DNA of 64,000 nucleotides from Ilyobacter_A sp963668015 (GTDB lineage: Bacteria > Fusobacteriota > Fusobacteriia > Fusobacteriales > Fusobacteriaceae): positions 1 to 64,000 of the forward strand of contig CAXXCR010000012.1 in assembly GCA_963668015.2 (NCBI GenBank). The letters are read 5' to 3'. A program made the position numbers and the translations under genes. The notes below the pieces were generated by a model that made no database searches, had not been told where the DNA came from, and saw nothing but the letters and a program-made list of their open reading frames with translations. Numbering within the stretch: the first letter of the stretch is position 1; each line of letters starts with the position of its first letter. Below, in pieces: positions 43,467 to 53,923 of this stretch.

Positions 43467-44980
43467 ATGAAAAAAGTAATAAATTGATGATTTTATTTAT
43501 AGTAATTATTTCCTTGGAAATAGCCTATGAAAGTAACTGGTTGAAAGATATGTCCTATGAACTTAGAACTTATTATTTTGTCGCCCTATTAGTAACTTTA
43601 ATTTCGGTGATGACAAATTGGATTAAGGGACTATATGAAAAAGCTTATTTCGACGAACTTACACAAGCAGGTAATAGGACAAAGTTCAAAAAAGAGATGA
43701 GAAAACTAGACTTTAAAGAAAACAAAGGACTGGGGATGTTTCTTGATCTAGATAACTTTAAAAGGATAAATGATACCTATGGACATGATATAGGTGACTA
43801 TGTACTAAAAATTGTTGTTGAAAGATTACATAAGATATTTAATAAAAAAAATGTGTATAGACTTTCTGGTGACGAATTTTTTATACTTCACAAATCTGTG
43901 GAAGAAAAGAGTATAGGAGGAAAGGCTGAAGAAACTATAAAGGAGTTAAAAAAACCTATAGATGTTTCTGGAGTTAATCTTAAGGTTTGTGGAAGTATAG
44001 GGGTATGTCCCATAAATAAAGATATTAATAATACTTCAGAATTTTTGCATAGAGCCGATGTGGCTATGTATAAAGCTAAAAAAAGTGGTAAGGGGAGCTT
44101 TATAATAGCTGACGGTGAGATGGTGAATGCTTTTGATAGGCATAGGCAGCTGGAAAAAGATTTTATAATTCATCTGACAAAAGGGGAACTTTTCCCATAT
44201 TACCAACCCAAGGTTGAGCTTGAGACTGAAAAGATAGTGGGAGTAGAGGCTCTAGCGCGTTGGATTCATCCGAAAGAAGGCTTTGTGCCTCCGAGTGTAT
44301 TTATACCTATGGCTGAAAAGAACGATATAATAGCAGAATTAGACTTTCTCATAGCAGAATCTGCAATAAGAGCTCTAAAAAGTTGGATGCACGATGGGGT
44401 TGTCTCAAAAAACTTTAAAATGTCATTTAATATTTCAGTAAAGACCCTAGAGGAACTTGATGTGTATGATCGTATAAATAGACTTCTTGAGTGTTACGGT
44501 ATCCCAGGTGAAAATATACAGGTAGAGATTACTGAAAGTATTTTTATAAATAATATAGATAAAGTGGTGCACGAGATGAACCACTTAAAAGAGGCCCTGG
44601 GAATATCAATAGCATTAGATGATTTCACTGCCGGTCATGCTTCGTTAAAGGGGCTTGGAAATTTAGGAATAGATACACTTAAGTTTGATAGAAGCCTTTT
44701 GCAAATAGTGAAGGCTAATGTGGACAGGGGGCACAGGATATACAGTACATTGGTGCACCTGTCAGACGACATGTGGTATATATCGGTTGCAGAGGGCATA
44801 GAGGATGCCAGTGAAAGCGAGTTCTTGAAAAAAGAGGGTGTAAAATACGCACAGGGATTTTATTTTGGGAAACCTATGCCGGAAAGAGAGTTACTTGAAC
44901 TTTTGAACAAAAAGAAAAAAAATGGAGTTGAAGTGTACAGATATAATCGAAGAAAAGATGGCGTAAAAAGTGGCGTTTAA
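43467..44980 (+). CDS. GGDEF-EAL c-di-GMP enzyme (short N-terminus, start shifted)
   Basis: About 500 residues: one or two membrane helices near the N-terminus, a GGDEF domain with active-site variant SGDEF, and a complete EAL domain: EALARW, FNISV, ITES, ALDDFTAGHAS (for the usual DDFGTGYSS), LKFDRSLL, VAEGIED and QGFYFGKPMP. The best start, ATG 43467 behind GGGGGAAG, leads into a stop after six codons; adding one A in the AAAAAA run restores the frame to the TTG at 43484. Under control of the c-di-GMP riboswitch. EAL activity looks likely, cyclase activity possible. Confidence 0.88.
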
Positions 44981-44999
44981 TTTTAATTTGGAGGAATAG

Positions 45000-47904
45000 A
45001 TGTTTGAAGTAAAAAAGAAGTACTTGTATTTTTTAGTGTTTATTTTAATCAATATTATGACATATTCTGTAGGATATATCGAGTCAGGTGTATATTCAGA
45101 AGAAGAGATAGAATATATAGAGAAGCTAAAAAAGTCTGGGCTAAAGATAGGTGGGTATACTGGTAGCATATATATGGATCCAGAGTCTCCAGAGGACAGT
45201 TTGGCTTACAAATATGGCGATATCATAAATGAGTTTCTGGGTATAGATGTAAAGATTGAGTGGGGAAATTGGGGAGAACTTTATAAAGAACTTAAAGCTG
45301 GAGATATAGACATGCTTTTAGACCTTATTTTAGCGGAAAGTAGGAAATCTGAGGTTAATCTCTCTGTACCTTTATATAGAGATAAGATATACGTTGTCAG
45401 TGGCAAACAGAATGCTCCACTACGTTATTTTGAGGATATGTATGGAAAGGAGATAGCTGTACCGAAATTATCTTATTATAAAGAGTATCTAGAGAAATTT
45501 AAGAAAGAAAAGAATATAGATTTTAAAATAAAAGAAGTTTTAGATACTTCAGACTACCTTAAATCCGATTACTTTATAATTTCCAAAGAAAATATATATG
45601 ATAGGACTCAATCCAAGCTAGAATTGGGGGAGGCATATCCTATAGGGATTGGAATAACAAAAGGAAAACCAGCTCTAAAAAATATAATAGACAAGGCATT
45701 GGAGTTCTCGCTTAGGGATAAATTTCTAGAAAGCTTGGAATATGAAAAAAACAAAAGAAAAAAAAGAGCATTTTACAAATTTTTAAATCATAATGAGGCC
45801 GAATACCTTGAAAATATTGAGAAACTAGAAGTTACCTTAGAGGATAATTTCTACCCTACGTCCTATTATGACAACGTTCAGAAAAAATATGACGGTTCAT
45901 TTGTGAGACTAATGGAATATATATCTGAATTTGTGGGTATTCAAATTGAAATAGTAAATGGGAAAAATACCAAGGAAGTAGAGATAAATAGAAAAGAAGC
46001 AGATATAAGGGGCCTACTTTTTACTAACGAAAACAAAGAAAAATATGCTTTTTCGAAATCATTGATATATAAAGATATACTTTTAATGACGGCAAGTCTC
46101 AAGATAGCAAGCGGTAAAAAGGATATTAGAAGAGTTGGAGTAGTAAGTGGAGGAGCTTGCACAGGTTTAATAAAAAAATATCTGCCAGAGTTCACAGAAA
46201 TAATTGAGTATTCCAATGCAAAAGAGCTTATAGAGGCTTTTAAAAGTTCTAAAATTGACGGAGGAGTTATGATCGCAGATATGTTTGTTTACCTGCAACA
46301 GATGAGCTCTGGTTTAGAACTTTACAAAGTCAAACTTTTAGATAGAGTACCATATGCACTTGCAGTGAATAAAGAGGATGAGTTGTTGCTGGGGATATTA
46401 AACAAGGTTATAGCTAACTTTTTGGATTATAGACAGATAGAAAACGATGTGTTGGCTGAGTTGGATTTTTTCAAGTCAGCAAAAATAAATGAACAGCACA
46501 AGAATAAGAAGTATATGGGCCCTCATGGTTCTGCTATTCGGATCCATGAGCGGTACAATTTTGATGGGGGTTAAGTATAAGACAAATAAAAACCTCAAAA
46601 TGCTTGCCTACTATGATCACCTTACAACAGCACTTAACAGAGTAAGCTTCAAAGATGCGATGAATAAGATAAACTTTAAGAGGGACAAAGGTGTAGGGAT
46701 GTATGTCGATCTTGATGACTTTAAGGTGATAAATGAGAACTACGGGCACCACGCAGGTGATATGGTGTTAAAAGAAGCTGTATCAAGGCTTCAGAAGGTA
46801 TTCAAAAAGGATACTGTTTATAGACTTGCAGGGGACGAATTTTTCATATTCCATAAAGATATAGAAGTGGAAGATGGTGTAGAGCTTGCTAGGAAAGCGA
46901 TGGCTGAACTGAATAAACCTATAAAAATTCTCGGAACTATATTCAATATAGGTGCTAGCATAGGTATATGCGAACTTCATGAAAAAATAGCTAACCTGGA
47001 TTACTTCATGCATAAGGCTGACATAGCTATGTATACAGCCAAGAAGAATGGCAGAGGGTCGATTGTTGTGGCTAATCCTGATCTTGTTAAAGAGTTTGAG
47101 GAGAGCAAGGAGTTGGAAAAAGACTTCAAAGTTGCCCTGCAAAAAAATGAGATAGTACCCTACTTTCAACCAAAGGTGGACCTAAATACGAATAAGATAG
47201 TAGGATTAGAGGCACTGGCACGTTGGATACACCCTACAAAGGGAACTATACCACCGGCAGTATTCGTACCTATGGCAGAAGAAATAGGGCTTATTTTTAA
47301 ACTGGATATGAGAATTGCAGAGATAACAATAAAAACTATAAGAGAGTGGCAAGACAAAGGGATAGTTTCGGATAATTTCAAGGCTTCTTTTAACGTATCG
47401 GTGCAGACCTTTGATGAGATAGAGGTATATGAGCAAATAAAATATCTTTTAGACAAATACGGGGTATCTGGTCAATGTATTGAGATAGAGCTTACGGAAA
47501 GTGTTTTCATAAAGAAATTCAGTAAAATATTAGGAGAATTAAACTCGATAAAGGATAAGCTTGGGACATCGGTAGCACTAGATGATTTCACTGCTGGATA
47601 TTCCTCATTGAGGGAACTAGGTAAACTCAATATAGACTCTCTTAAATTCGACAGAAGCTTGCTACAGTCCGTAAAGGATAATGTAGAAAAAGGGCAGAAG
47701 ATATACCGCACCCTCATAAGATTATGCAATGACATGGAGTATGTATCGGTAGCTGAGGGTATAGAGGAAGCCAGCGAAAGCGAGTTTTTAAGAAGAGAAG
47801 GTGTAAGATACGCACAGGGATATTTTTTCGGCAAACCGATGCCGGAGAGAGCCTTTATAGATTTGTTAGATGAAACCAATAAAGATGCTATTAAAGAGGC
47901 ATAG
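45000..47904 (+). pseudogene. Twin binding-protein-GGDEF-EAL sensor enzyme, one frameshift
   Basis: About 960 codons. An N-terminal export segment precedes two SBP_bac_3-type binding modules (about 30-250 and 275-495). Then a membrane helix (LMVLLFGSMSGTILMGV), GGDEF (variant AGDEF) and EAL (EALARW, FNVSV, ELTES, ALDDFTAGYSS, LKFDRSLL, VAEGIEE, QGYFFGKPMP) follow. The frame breaks at about 46520: reading GGGCCTC for GGGCCCTC joins KKYMG to LMVLLFG. An internal ATG at 46489 lacks a ribosome site. It lies 20 nt after the previous GGDEF-EAL gene, with GGAGG, so it shares the riboswitch transcript. A terminator follows at 47918. Confidence 0.87.
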
Positions 47905-47917
47905 ATTATACGGTAAA

Positions 47918-47953
47918 AAATAAGCATGGATTTATTCACATGCTTATTTTTAT
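47918..47953 (+). terminator. Terminator of the GGDEF-EAL operon
   Basis: TAAGCATG (47921-47928) / CATGCTTA (47939-47946) then TTTTT. Confidence 0.85.
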
Positions 47954-48006
47954 AAATTTTGTTATTACAACTCGATGTATTGGGGTGCTAGGTGGACTTA
48001 ATTTTC

Positions 48007-48262
48007 ATGGAAACAAATAAGCAGATAAATGACAGGCATGTTCACCTCATAGGGGATATGCTTATAAAAGATACAGATGTAAATACAACTGTAGAAGTGT
48101 AGAATAGATTAAAAAAATTATAAAAAAGGTCTTGATAATGTATCAAAAGAAGCAGTATATTTTATAGTGAGTTTAGGAGTAGCGGAATATTCAAAAGCAG
48201 AAACCATTGATTCGTTACTGAATAAAGTGGATAAAGCGTTTTTAACAGCGAAAAAAGGTTAA
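48007..48262 (+). pseudogene. GGDEF-domain fragment
   Basis: Reads METNKQINDRHVHLIGDMLIKD (the F-K-x-I-N-D-x-x-G-H-x-x-G-D motif of GGDEF domains), a stop, then after shifts VSLGVAEYSKAETIDSLLNK and VDKAFLTAKKG, the standard GGDEF C-terminus. The active-site loop between them is deleted. Confidence 0.8.
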
Positions 48263-48385
48263 TATTCAAGATTTGAAGCTTCGTAAAGACAAAAAACAGG
48301 GAAAAAACAATAATTTCAGAAAAAAAGTGCTAGAATAAGAAACACTACTCTATATATTTCATTGAAATTACTCGGGGGGAAGAGT

Positions 48386-50959
48386 ATGAACAAGAAAAAT
48401 CTTAATACTTTTTTAGGAATGACAGGAAAATATTTGATTTTTTTTACGATAGTTATAGCTTTAATTTTTTTCCAAATATTCAAGCTTCAATACTCTAAAA
48501 GACTAGAGAGAATAGAAACTATCCATGAGAATGGATTAAACAACTTAAGAAATATTGTTTATTCAGATTATGAAGAAATTTTTTCAGATATAACAATATT
48601 TTCAAATTTACTTGGTGATCATATAGAAAAAATTGGGGTAGGACGGTCTAGATGAAAAATTAAGAATTTATATAGAGGGAAAACCGCTTTACAGCACAAT
48701 TAAAATATTAAACTTAGACGGAGATGAGCTAGTAAGGGCAGTTTCATCAAGTGGAAAAGTTACAGTTGTTTCAGAAAGTATACTGGAAAACTTGTCCAAT
48801 GAAATTTATTATCAGGTGGGAAGATTTGTAAATAAAAAAGGCATATATATGACAGATATATACGAAAAAACTAAGGAACCTGATGTATATATAGTTACGC
48901 CAATATTTTTTCAGGATGAAAAAAAGGCACTGCTGGCTTTAAATTTAAACTTGCAGGAGATGCTCTATTCGTTGTCTGAATTTAAAGATGAATTTGAAAC
49001 GTTGGAGATGCACATTGTAGACAAAAGAGGGAAGCATCTGGTCAGGAAAAAAGAGGAAGGGATAGGTGCAGCCGTAAAAGAGCTGCATTCTGAATTTAAC
49101 GATATCAGTAGGAGAGCCTGGATTAGGATGCTTGTAGAAGAAAATGATTCTTTTTTCCAAGACGGCGACTTACTTTCAAATACTACGGTGCTTGATCCAG
49201 GTGATATTTGGAATAAAAATATCGGTAATATAGACCTTACAGAGAAAAAAAGTTTCTACTGGAAGATTATGTTTAGAACTTCAAAAGATAATTTTAACAA
49301 GATAAAGATTGAGATTTTAAAAGGACTCATCCATCCCTTTGCTAGCTTTTCGCTGATGGCACTATTTCTATCCTTTTTTATAGGATATACTTCGAGCAGA
49401 AGGAAACTGGTGGAGGAAAGCTTGAAGGTTGCCGGAGAGGTTTATCAAAATTCTCAGGACGGCATTCTAATAGTAGATTCAAAATTTAAAATACTCTATG
49501 TAAATTCTTCACTTCTCCAAATGCTGGGTTACAGCAGTGAGGAAATTTTAGAAAGAAATATGGCTATTCTCCGATCTGATGACCATGATGAAAAGCATTA
49601 TAGAGATGTTGAAAAGTCCCTGCATTCCAATGGCAGCTGGAAAGGAGAAATTTGGATCAGGATGAAAAATTGGGAATCTAAGCCGGCATTCTTATCTATA
49701 TCCAAAGTATCTCCGAATAAGTATGTTGGTGTATATACTGACCTTTCTTTGCCTAAGATCAGGGAAAAAGAGATAAATATAATGAAGAACTATGATACGC
49801 TCACAATGCTACCAAATAAAAAGCATTTTGAAGAGATTGTGGATTACGAGATAAAAAATAATTCCGATTATTTCATAACAGTGGTGAGTTTTTACATCAA
49901 GAACACCTCTCTGATAATAGATAGATTTGGAATGGTAGTTCTTGAAAATTTATTTAATCTTATGAGGGATAAAATATCAGAAAAATTAGAGTACAGGGAT
50001 ACCCTCTCTAGATTTAGTGGGAGTTATTTTGGGTTACTCCTCACCTGTATAAAAGAACAAGAAGAGATTGAAAGAAAAATACAAGAAATTAACTCTATGA
50101 CCAAAGAACCGCTATTGATTGATGGCAAGGAGATATATGTGGAGTGTAGTTTCGGAATAGCTACCTACCCTAATGACGGTACAAGTGCTGGAACCTTGAT
50201 AAAAAATTCAATGTTGGCTCAGCATCAGGCAACCCTAGTCTACGGGAAAGATTACTTTTTTCTATTCAAAGGGTATTGAGAGCGATATTAAAAAGGATAT
50301 GGAAATCGAAGTAGAGCTCAGGAAGGCAGTGAAAAATAAACAGTTCTTTTTGATGTACCAGCCGAAAGTCGACTCAAATAGCGGAGAAATCTCAGGTGTA
50401 GAGGCTCTGATAAGGTGGGAGCACCCTTCTCTAGGGGTAGTGCCGCCTTTTAAGTTTATCCCAATAGCTGAAAAGATAGAAATAATTGGGGAAATAACTA
50501 TGTGGGTTGTAGAAGAGGGCACTAAGAACTATAAAGAAATTTAAAGAGACAGGACATGAATTGAAGGTGGCCATTAATATATCACCTGAGGATTTCAAAG
50601 ACCAAGAGATATTTGATGAAATCATCAAAAAAGCCAGTGAACAAAGCCGTCTTATAGAGATTGAATTGACTGAGGGGATGCTGATGGAGTCTTCCCAAGA
50701 AAGTATAGAAAAATTGTTTAAGTTAAAAGAGTACGGGTTTCATATAGCTATTGATGACTTTGGGACAGGCTACTCATCTTTAAATTATCTTAAAAAGTTT
50801 CCGTTGGATACACTGAAAATAGATAGAAGTTTTATAAAAGATTATCCGTTAACTGATGATGGAACAATAGCAAAAGTTATATCGGAACTAGCTAAAACCT
50901 TGAATCTTAGAACAGTTGCGGAAGGAGTTGAGACTTCTGAGCAACTGGAATTTATGTAA
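48386..50959 (+). pseudogene. Membrane PAS-GGDEF-EAL protein, fragmented and truncated
   Basis: Starts at ATG 48386 behind GGGGGAAG. Pieces in order: a membrane helix and extracytoplasmic sensor (breaking off near 48650), a continuing sensor from 48792, a second helix (FASFSLMALFLSFFIGY), PAS (YQNSQDGILIVDSKFKILYVN), a degenerate GGDEF (the loop reads RFSGSYFG, so no cyclase activity), and EAL (GVEALIRW, NISPEDF, ELTEGML, IDDFGTGYSSL, LKIDRSFI, VAEGVET). It stops at TSEQLEFM before the Q-G-Y-x-F end of EAL. Shifts lie near 48650, 50270 and 50540. The terminal truncation is a real loss. Confidence 0.85.
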
Positions 50960-51311
50960 TAGAAATCCTACTTTTAGTGGTTAGCAGTATTCGTATAAAC
51001 TTTAGACTTCTTAGAAATAATTAAGTGAAAGCAAATACTGAATTGAATCATTAAATGAAGAGGATATGGTAGATAAGGAGATTTAACTCTCTACTGCACA
51101 ATATTGAAAAGAGAATAAATGTACATACAAGTTGGATAAAAAATCTGAAAGAATAAAAAATACACCAAATAAGCAAGTGCAGTCTTCCACAGAGGCATAG
51201 GAGTTCCTGTGAAGTATGATGGAAGTGATAAGGAGAGGAAATCAGTAAAATTTTGTATGGAATTTATATTTTAGAAGGAAGATGCTTCAAATTGTATATA
51301 AAGGGGGAGAA
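50960..51311. other. Gene-free stretch
   Basis: 352 nt with no supported gene or hairpin; it probably includes the promoter of the next gene. Confidence 0.35.
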
Positions 51312-51794
51312 ATGGTCAGGAAACTAAAAGTTAAAAAAAATAGAAGTTCAATTGTAAAATTAATGAAAGATAGAGGAGAGCAATTGCAGAAGGAAAGAGA
51401 AAAGTCGGTATACATAACAAAGCTCAGAAATAAATACTCTATGAGCAAACCGTGTACAGATGTTGGAGATGACAGGGATTATATTCTTGAGGAAGAAGGA
51501 AGAAAGCTGCTGGTAGCCGGTAAGTTAAGGGAGGCTCGGGAGAAGTTTGAGGAACTGCTCGCAATATCAACTTATCATCATTCCCCCTGTGAATTCTTAG
51601 CCTATACTCTATATCTTCAAGGGGAGGAAAAAGAGTTTAGGGAGTGGCTTATGGATGAAACGGTAAAAACTGCTACATTCTTTTATGACGAGGATACCTT
51701 GGATAGAGAAGTCTTGGATCAGATACTTGAAAACCAGAGGAGAATTAAAGAAGGAAAAGAGCTTGTTAGATGGTGGAGTAAAGGGGGGCTATAA
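51312..51794 (+). CDS. Unknown TPR-like protein
   Basis: 160 residues from ATG 51312 after GGGGGAG. It is basic at the N-terminus (VRKLKVKKNRSSIVKLMKDRGEQLQKERE), then has one TPR-like helical pair (LEEEGRKLLVAGKLREAREKFEELLAI, about 68-95) and a second helical hairpin. No motif fixes a function. The next gene starts two bases after its stop, so the two form an operon and probably act together. Confidence 0.6.
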   Translation: MVRKLKVKKNRSSIVKLMKDRGEQLQKEREKSVYITKLRNKYSMSKPCTDVGDDRDYILEEEGRKLLVAGKLREAREKFEELLAISTYHHSPCEFLAYTLYLQGEEKEFREWLMDETVKTATFFYDEDTLDREVLDQILENQRRIKEGKELVRWWSKGGL

Positions 51795-51795
51795 T

Positions 51796-52707
51796 TTGTT
51801 ATTCAAGGAGAAAAAGGGTTTTGATTATGATGTGGTACCAATAGAAGAATATGATGGACTCGGAGCAAATATAATAAAGATGATGCTAAACAGTATATTT
51901 GAACCAGACAGCATGGTGAGGCTGAGAGCTAATATAACTGAGGAAGTCAGAGAACAGGTCCCTATCTTTAAATCCATAAAGGACTATATGAGAATTTTAG
52001 AAAGAGAGCAAGAAATCTCCTTAACCAAGGTAGGAAACCTTCCTCCAAAATATGTAAAGGAAATATATGAAAATAACGAGATAAAGGAGTACCTTATAGA
52101 AGAAGCAGGCTACAAGCTGAGAAATGAAAGGGATAGCAAGGGAGTAGAGCTGGCAAGGGTTGTGGCTGAGCTGTGCAAGTACACTAAAATTAGGAAAAAT
52201 AAACTGTCGCTGACAAAGGCAGGAAATGATGCCCTAAATGATGAAGCTAGGATGTTTGAAAAGGTTGTACAGGTATTTACTACAGGGTATAACTGGGGAT
52301 ACCTAGATGGCTCTGAACAGGATATAAATCTTGCAGAGATAGTCTCGTACAACTACTATCTGGTTGGGAAATATGGAAAAACCAAAGAAAACTATCCCTT
52401 TTATTTAGATAAATTGTTGGAAGCTTTCCCCATGGCGTTAGAGACGGTAGTTGTGAGAATGGAGTATGAGACTAAAAAAGGAATTTTAGGAAGAATCAAT
52501 TTTTTAAGAACATTTCAAAGATATATGGAATACCTGGGGCTAGTTGCATGTGATGAAAAATGGGGCGATGAAAAGATAAAGAAGACGAAGTTGTTTGATA
52601 AAATAATCGACTTAAGTGCTATTGATAGGATGAAAAGGTATAATGAGAGTGAAGTTAGGAAAAATGGACTGGAGAGTGTGATAGGCAAGCTTAACTATAA
52701 AAATTGA
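51796..52707 (+). CDS. Unknown protein with repeated LTK-GN modules
   Basis: 303 residues from TTG 51796 (site AAGGGGGG inside the end of the previous gene). It has two winged-helix-like repeats marked by SLTKVGNLPPKYVKEIYE and SLTKAGNDALND, and a helical C-terminal half. Repeats with the L-T-x-x-G-N pattern occur in proteins linked to SEC-C or plasmid ORF-3-like domains; I cannot assign it. The GC content is slightly higher than in the repeat-rich parts, like the core genes at 57-63 kb. Confidence 0.6.
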   Translation: MLFKEKKGFDYDVVPIEEYDGLGANIIKMMLNSIFEPDSMVRLRANITEEVREQVPIFKSIKDYMRILEREQEISLTKVGNLPPKYVKEIYENNEIKEYLIEEAGYKLRNERDSKGVELARVVAELCKYTKIRKNKLSLTKAGNDALNDEARMFEKVVQVFTTGYNWGYLDGSEQDINLAEIVSYNYYLVGKYGKTKENYPFYLDKLLEAFPMALETVVVRMEYETKKGILGRINFLRTFQRYMEYLGLVACDEKWGDEKIKKTKLFDKIIDLSAIDRMKRYNESEVRKNGLESVIGKLNYKN

Positions 52708-53073
52708 TGTGGTCGGTTTTAGATGTAAGGAAGATTTTGACAAGTCGATACTTTAGTTTTAGTACGTGTTTTAGAGATAATTTATATAGTTGAATTTATA
52801 AAGCCTCTGGTGTTAATGTGATGATGGGTGTTTGTCATAGTTAGCCTGATTGCATAAAAAGGTCAAAGTAGAGCCACTATATTTTAATTGAGTGAAATGG
52901 AAAAATGTCTGCGCCTGGTTGTGAAACGACATCTCGGTACCGTTTATATAAAAGATCAAGGGTTCTAAACAGCATTAGCTGTTTGGGGCCTTTTTTTATC
53001 TTTTATTGGGAAAAAAACAGTTCTTGATGTATACTATTAGGACTACACACTACTTTAAAACAAGGATGTTTAA
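52708..53073. other. Gap with tRNA-Leu tail copy 3
   Basis: Beyond the tRNA-Leu tail (52932-52999) no gene is seen. The 70 nt before the tail (52862-52931, TCAAAGTAG...AGTGAAATGGAAAAA) match the sequence before copy 2 (39952-39995). Confidence 0.6.
52932..53000 (+). repeat. Copy of tRNA-Leu 3' end and terminator, copy 3
   Basis: TCTCGGTACCGTTTATATAAAAGATCAAGGGTTCTAAACAG-type sequence: three or four changes from the tRNA-Leu tail at 23839, with an AACAGC...GCTGTTTGGGGCCTTTTTTT terminator. Confidence 0.85.
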
Positions 53074-53313
53074 ATGTTAAATAAATTATTGTATATATTA
53101 ATAAAATCATTAATTTTGTCTTCTATTCTAATATCGGGTTTGAGTATTTTATATATAGTAAAACGACAACATTATAATAATAGTTTCTCACTCCATACTG
53201 ATAGGGTTTTTTCTAGTTTGAGCTATATAAGTTTTCCTATAATTATAATATCTACAGTTACACTATTGTTATTCGCCGTTTTTATATTAATCAAAGATTT
53301 CTTTAAACGTTAA
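53074..53313 (+). CDS. Small two-helix membrane protein
   Basis: 79 residues with helices at about 5-28 and 46-72 (LIKSLILSSILISGLSILYI; FPIIIISTVTLLLFAVFILI). An AAGGA site lies 10 nt before the ATG, and a terminator hairpin (53332-53356) follows. No family known. Confidence 0.5.
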   Translation: MLNKLLYILIKSLILSSILISGLSILYIVKRQHYNNSFSLHTDRVFSSLSYISFPIIIISTVTLLLFAVFILIKDFFKR

Positions 53314-53331
53314 ATAAAACTTTAAAATTTG

Positions 53332-53356
53332 AAAAGCCACCTAGATGGCATTTTTT
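53332..53356 (+). terminator. Terminator of the small membrane protein gene
   Basis: AAAAGCCA...TGGCATTTTTT stem and T run. From here to 53610 no gene is seen. Confidence 0.6.
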
Positions 53357-53610
53357 GTTAATTGAATATGATTAAGCAAAAAAAAGAAAACCTCCTGTCG
53401 GGGGACAGAAGATTTCCACGTGTGATATGAAGAAAATTTACTGCTATATTAATTATACTATATTTTCATGACGTCAAATTAAAGAATTAATCCGGCGGGT
53501 TGCTTTGAAATTGGATAAAGGGGATTGCTGTATAAATTTTGATAGAAGTTTGATACAGTTTGTAGGAAATTGACGATAGCGAGTTGAAATAAATAGTTGT
53601 TTTGAATTAC

Positions 53611-53643
53611 AAAAAAGACCCCAGTTTATTGGGGTCTTTTTAT
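53611..53643. terminator. Bidirectional terminator
   Basis: Perfect stem AAAAGACCCC / GGGGTCTTTT; serves the minus-strand lipoprotein. Confidence 0.85.
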
Positions 53644-53652
53644 ATATCTGTA

Positions 53653-53895
53653 TTATTTTAACAGAGAATTCTTTATTGTTTCTAGTTCGGAATTCATGGT
53701 ATCTAATTCTTTTTTTAAAGTTGAAGTTTCGTTTAGAAGGGTATCAAGCTCATCTTCTAAGTTCACAGAACTTTTTTCGGCCTCAGAGACCCTCTTTTCC
53801 AATGTGCTTATATTACTGTTTAGATCTTCTATCTTATCAGAATAACACCCGCTGAAGACCAAGATGCTAAATCCCAGTATTAAAAATTTATTCAT
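53653..53895 (-). CDS. Small coiled-coil lipoprotein
   Basis: 80 residues. Signal peptide MNKFLILGFSILVFSGC with lipobox, then a continuous heptad-repeat coiled coil (IEDLNSNISTLEKRVSEAEK to the C-terminus), in the style of Lpp-like envelope lipoproteins. It might tether or space envelope layers. It lies behind the L,D-transpeptidase gene on the same strand, a pairing that would fit crosslinking of a Braun-type lipoprotein, although the C-terminal Lys (LLK) is the only specific hint. Confidence 0.75.
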   Translation of the reverse strand: MNKFLILGFSILVFSGCYSDKIEDLNSNISTLEKRVSEAEKSSVNLEDELDTLLNETSTLKKELDTMNSELETIKNSLLK

Positions 53896-53923
53896 CGATT
53901 ATCCCCCTTGTTTAGAGTAAAAC

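Noticed and set aside
46489..47904. Separate GGDEF-EAL gene starting at ATG 46489
   Set aside because: No ribosome site, and a single-base correction at GGGCCC joins it to the upstream binding-protein frame with a sensible membrane helix.
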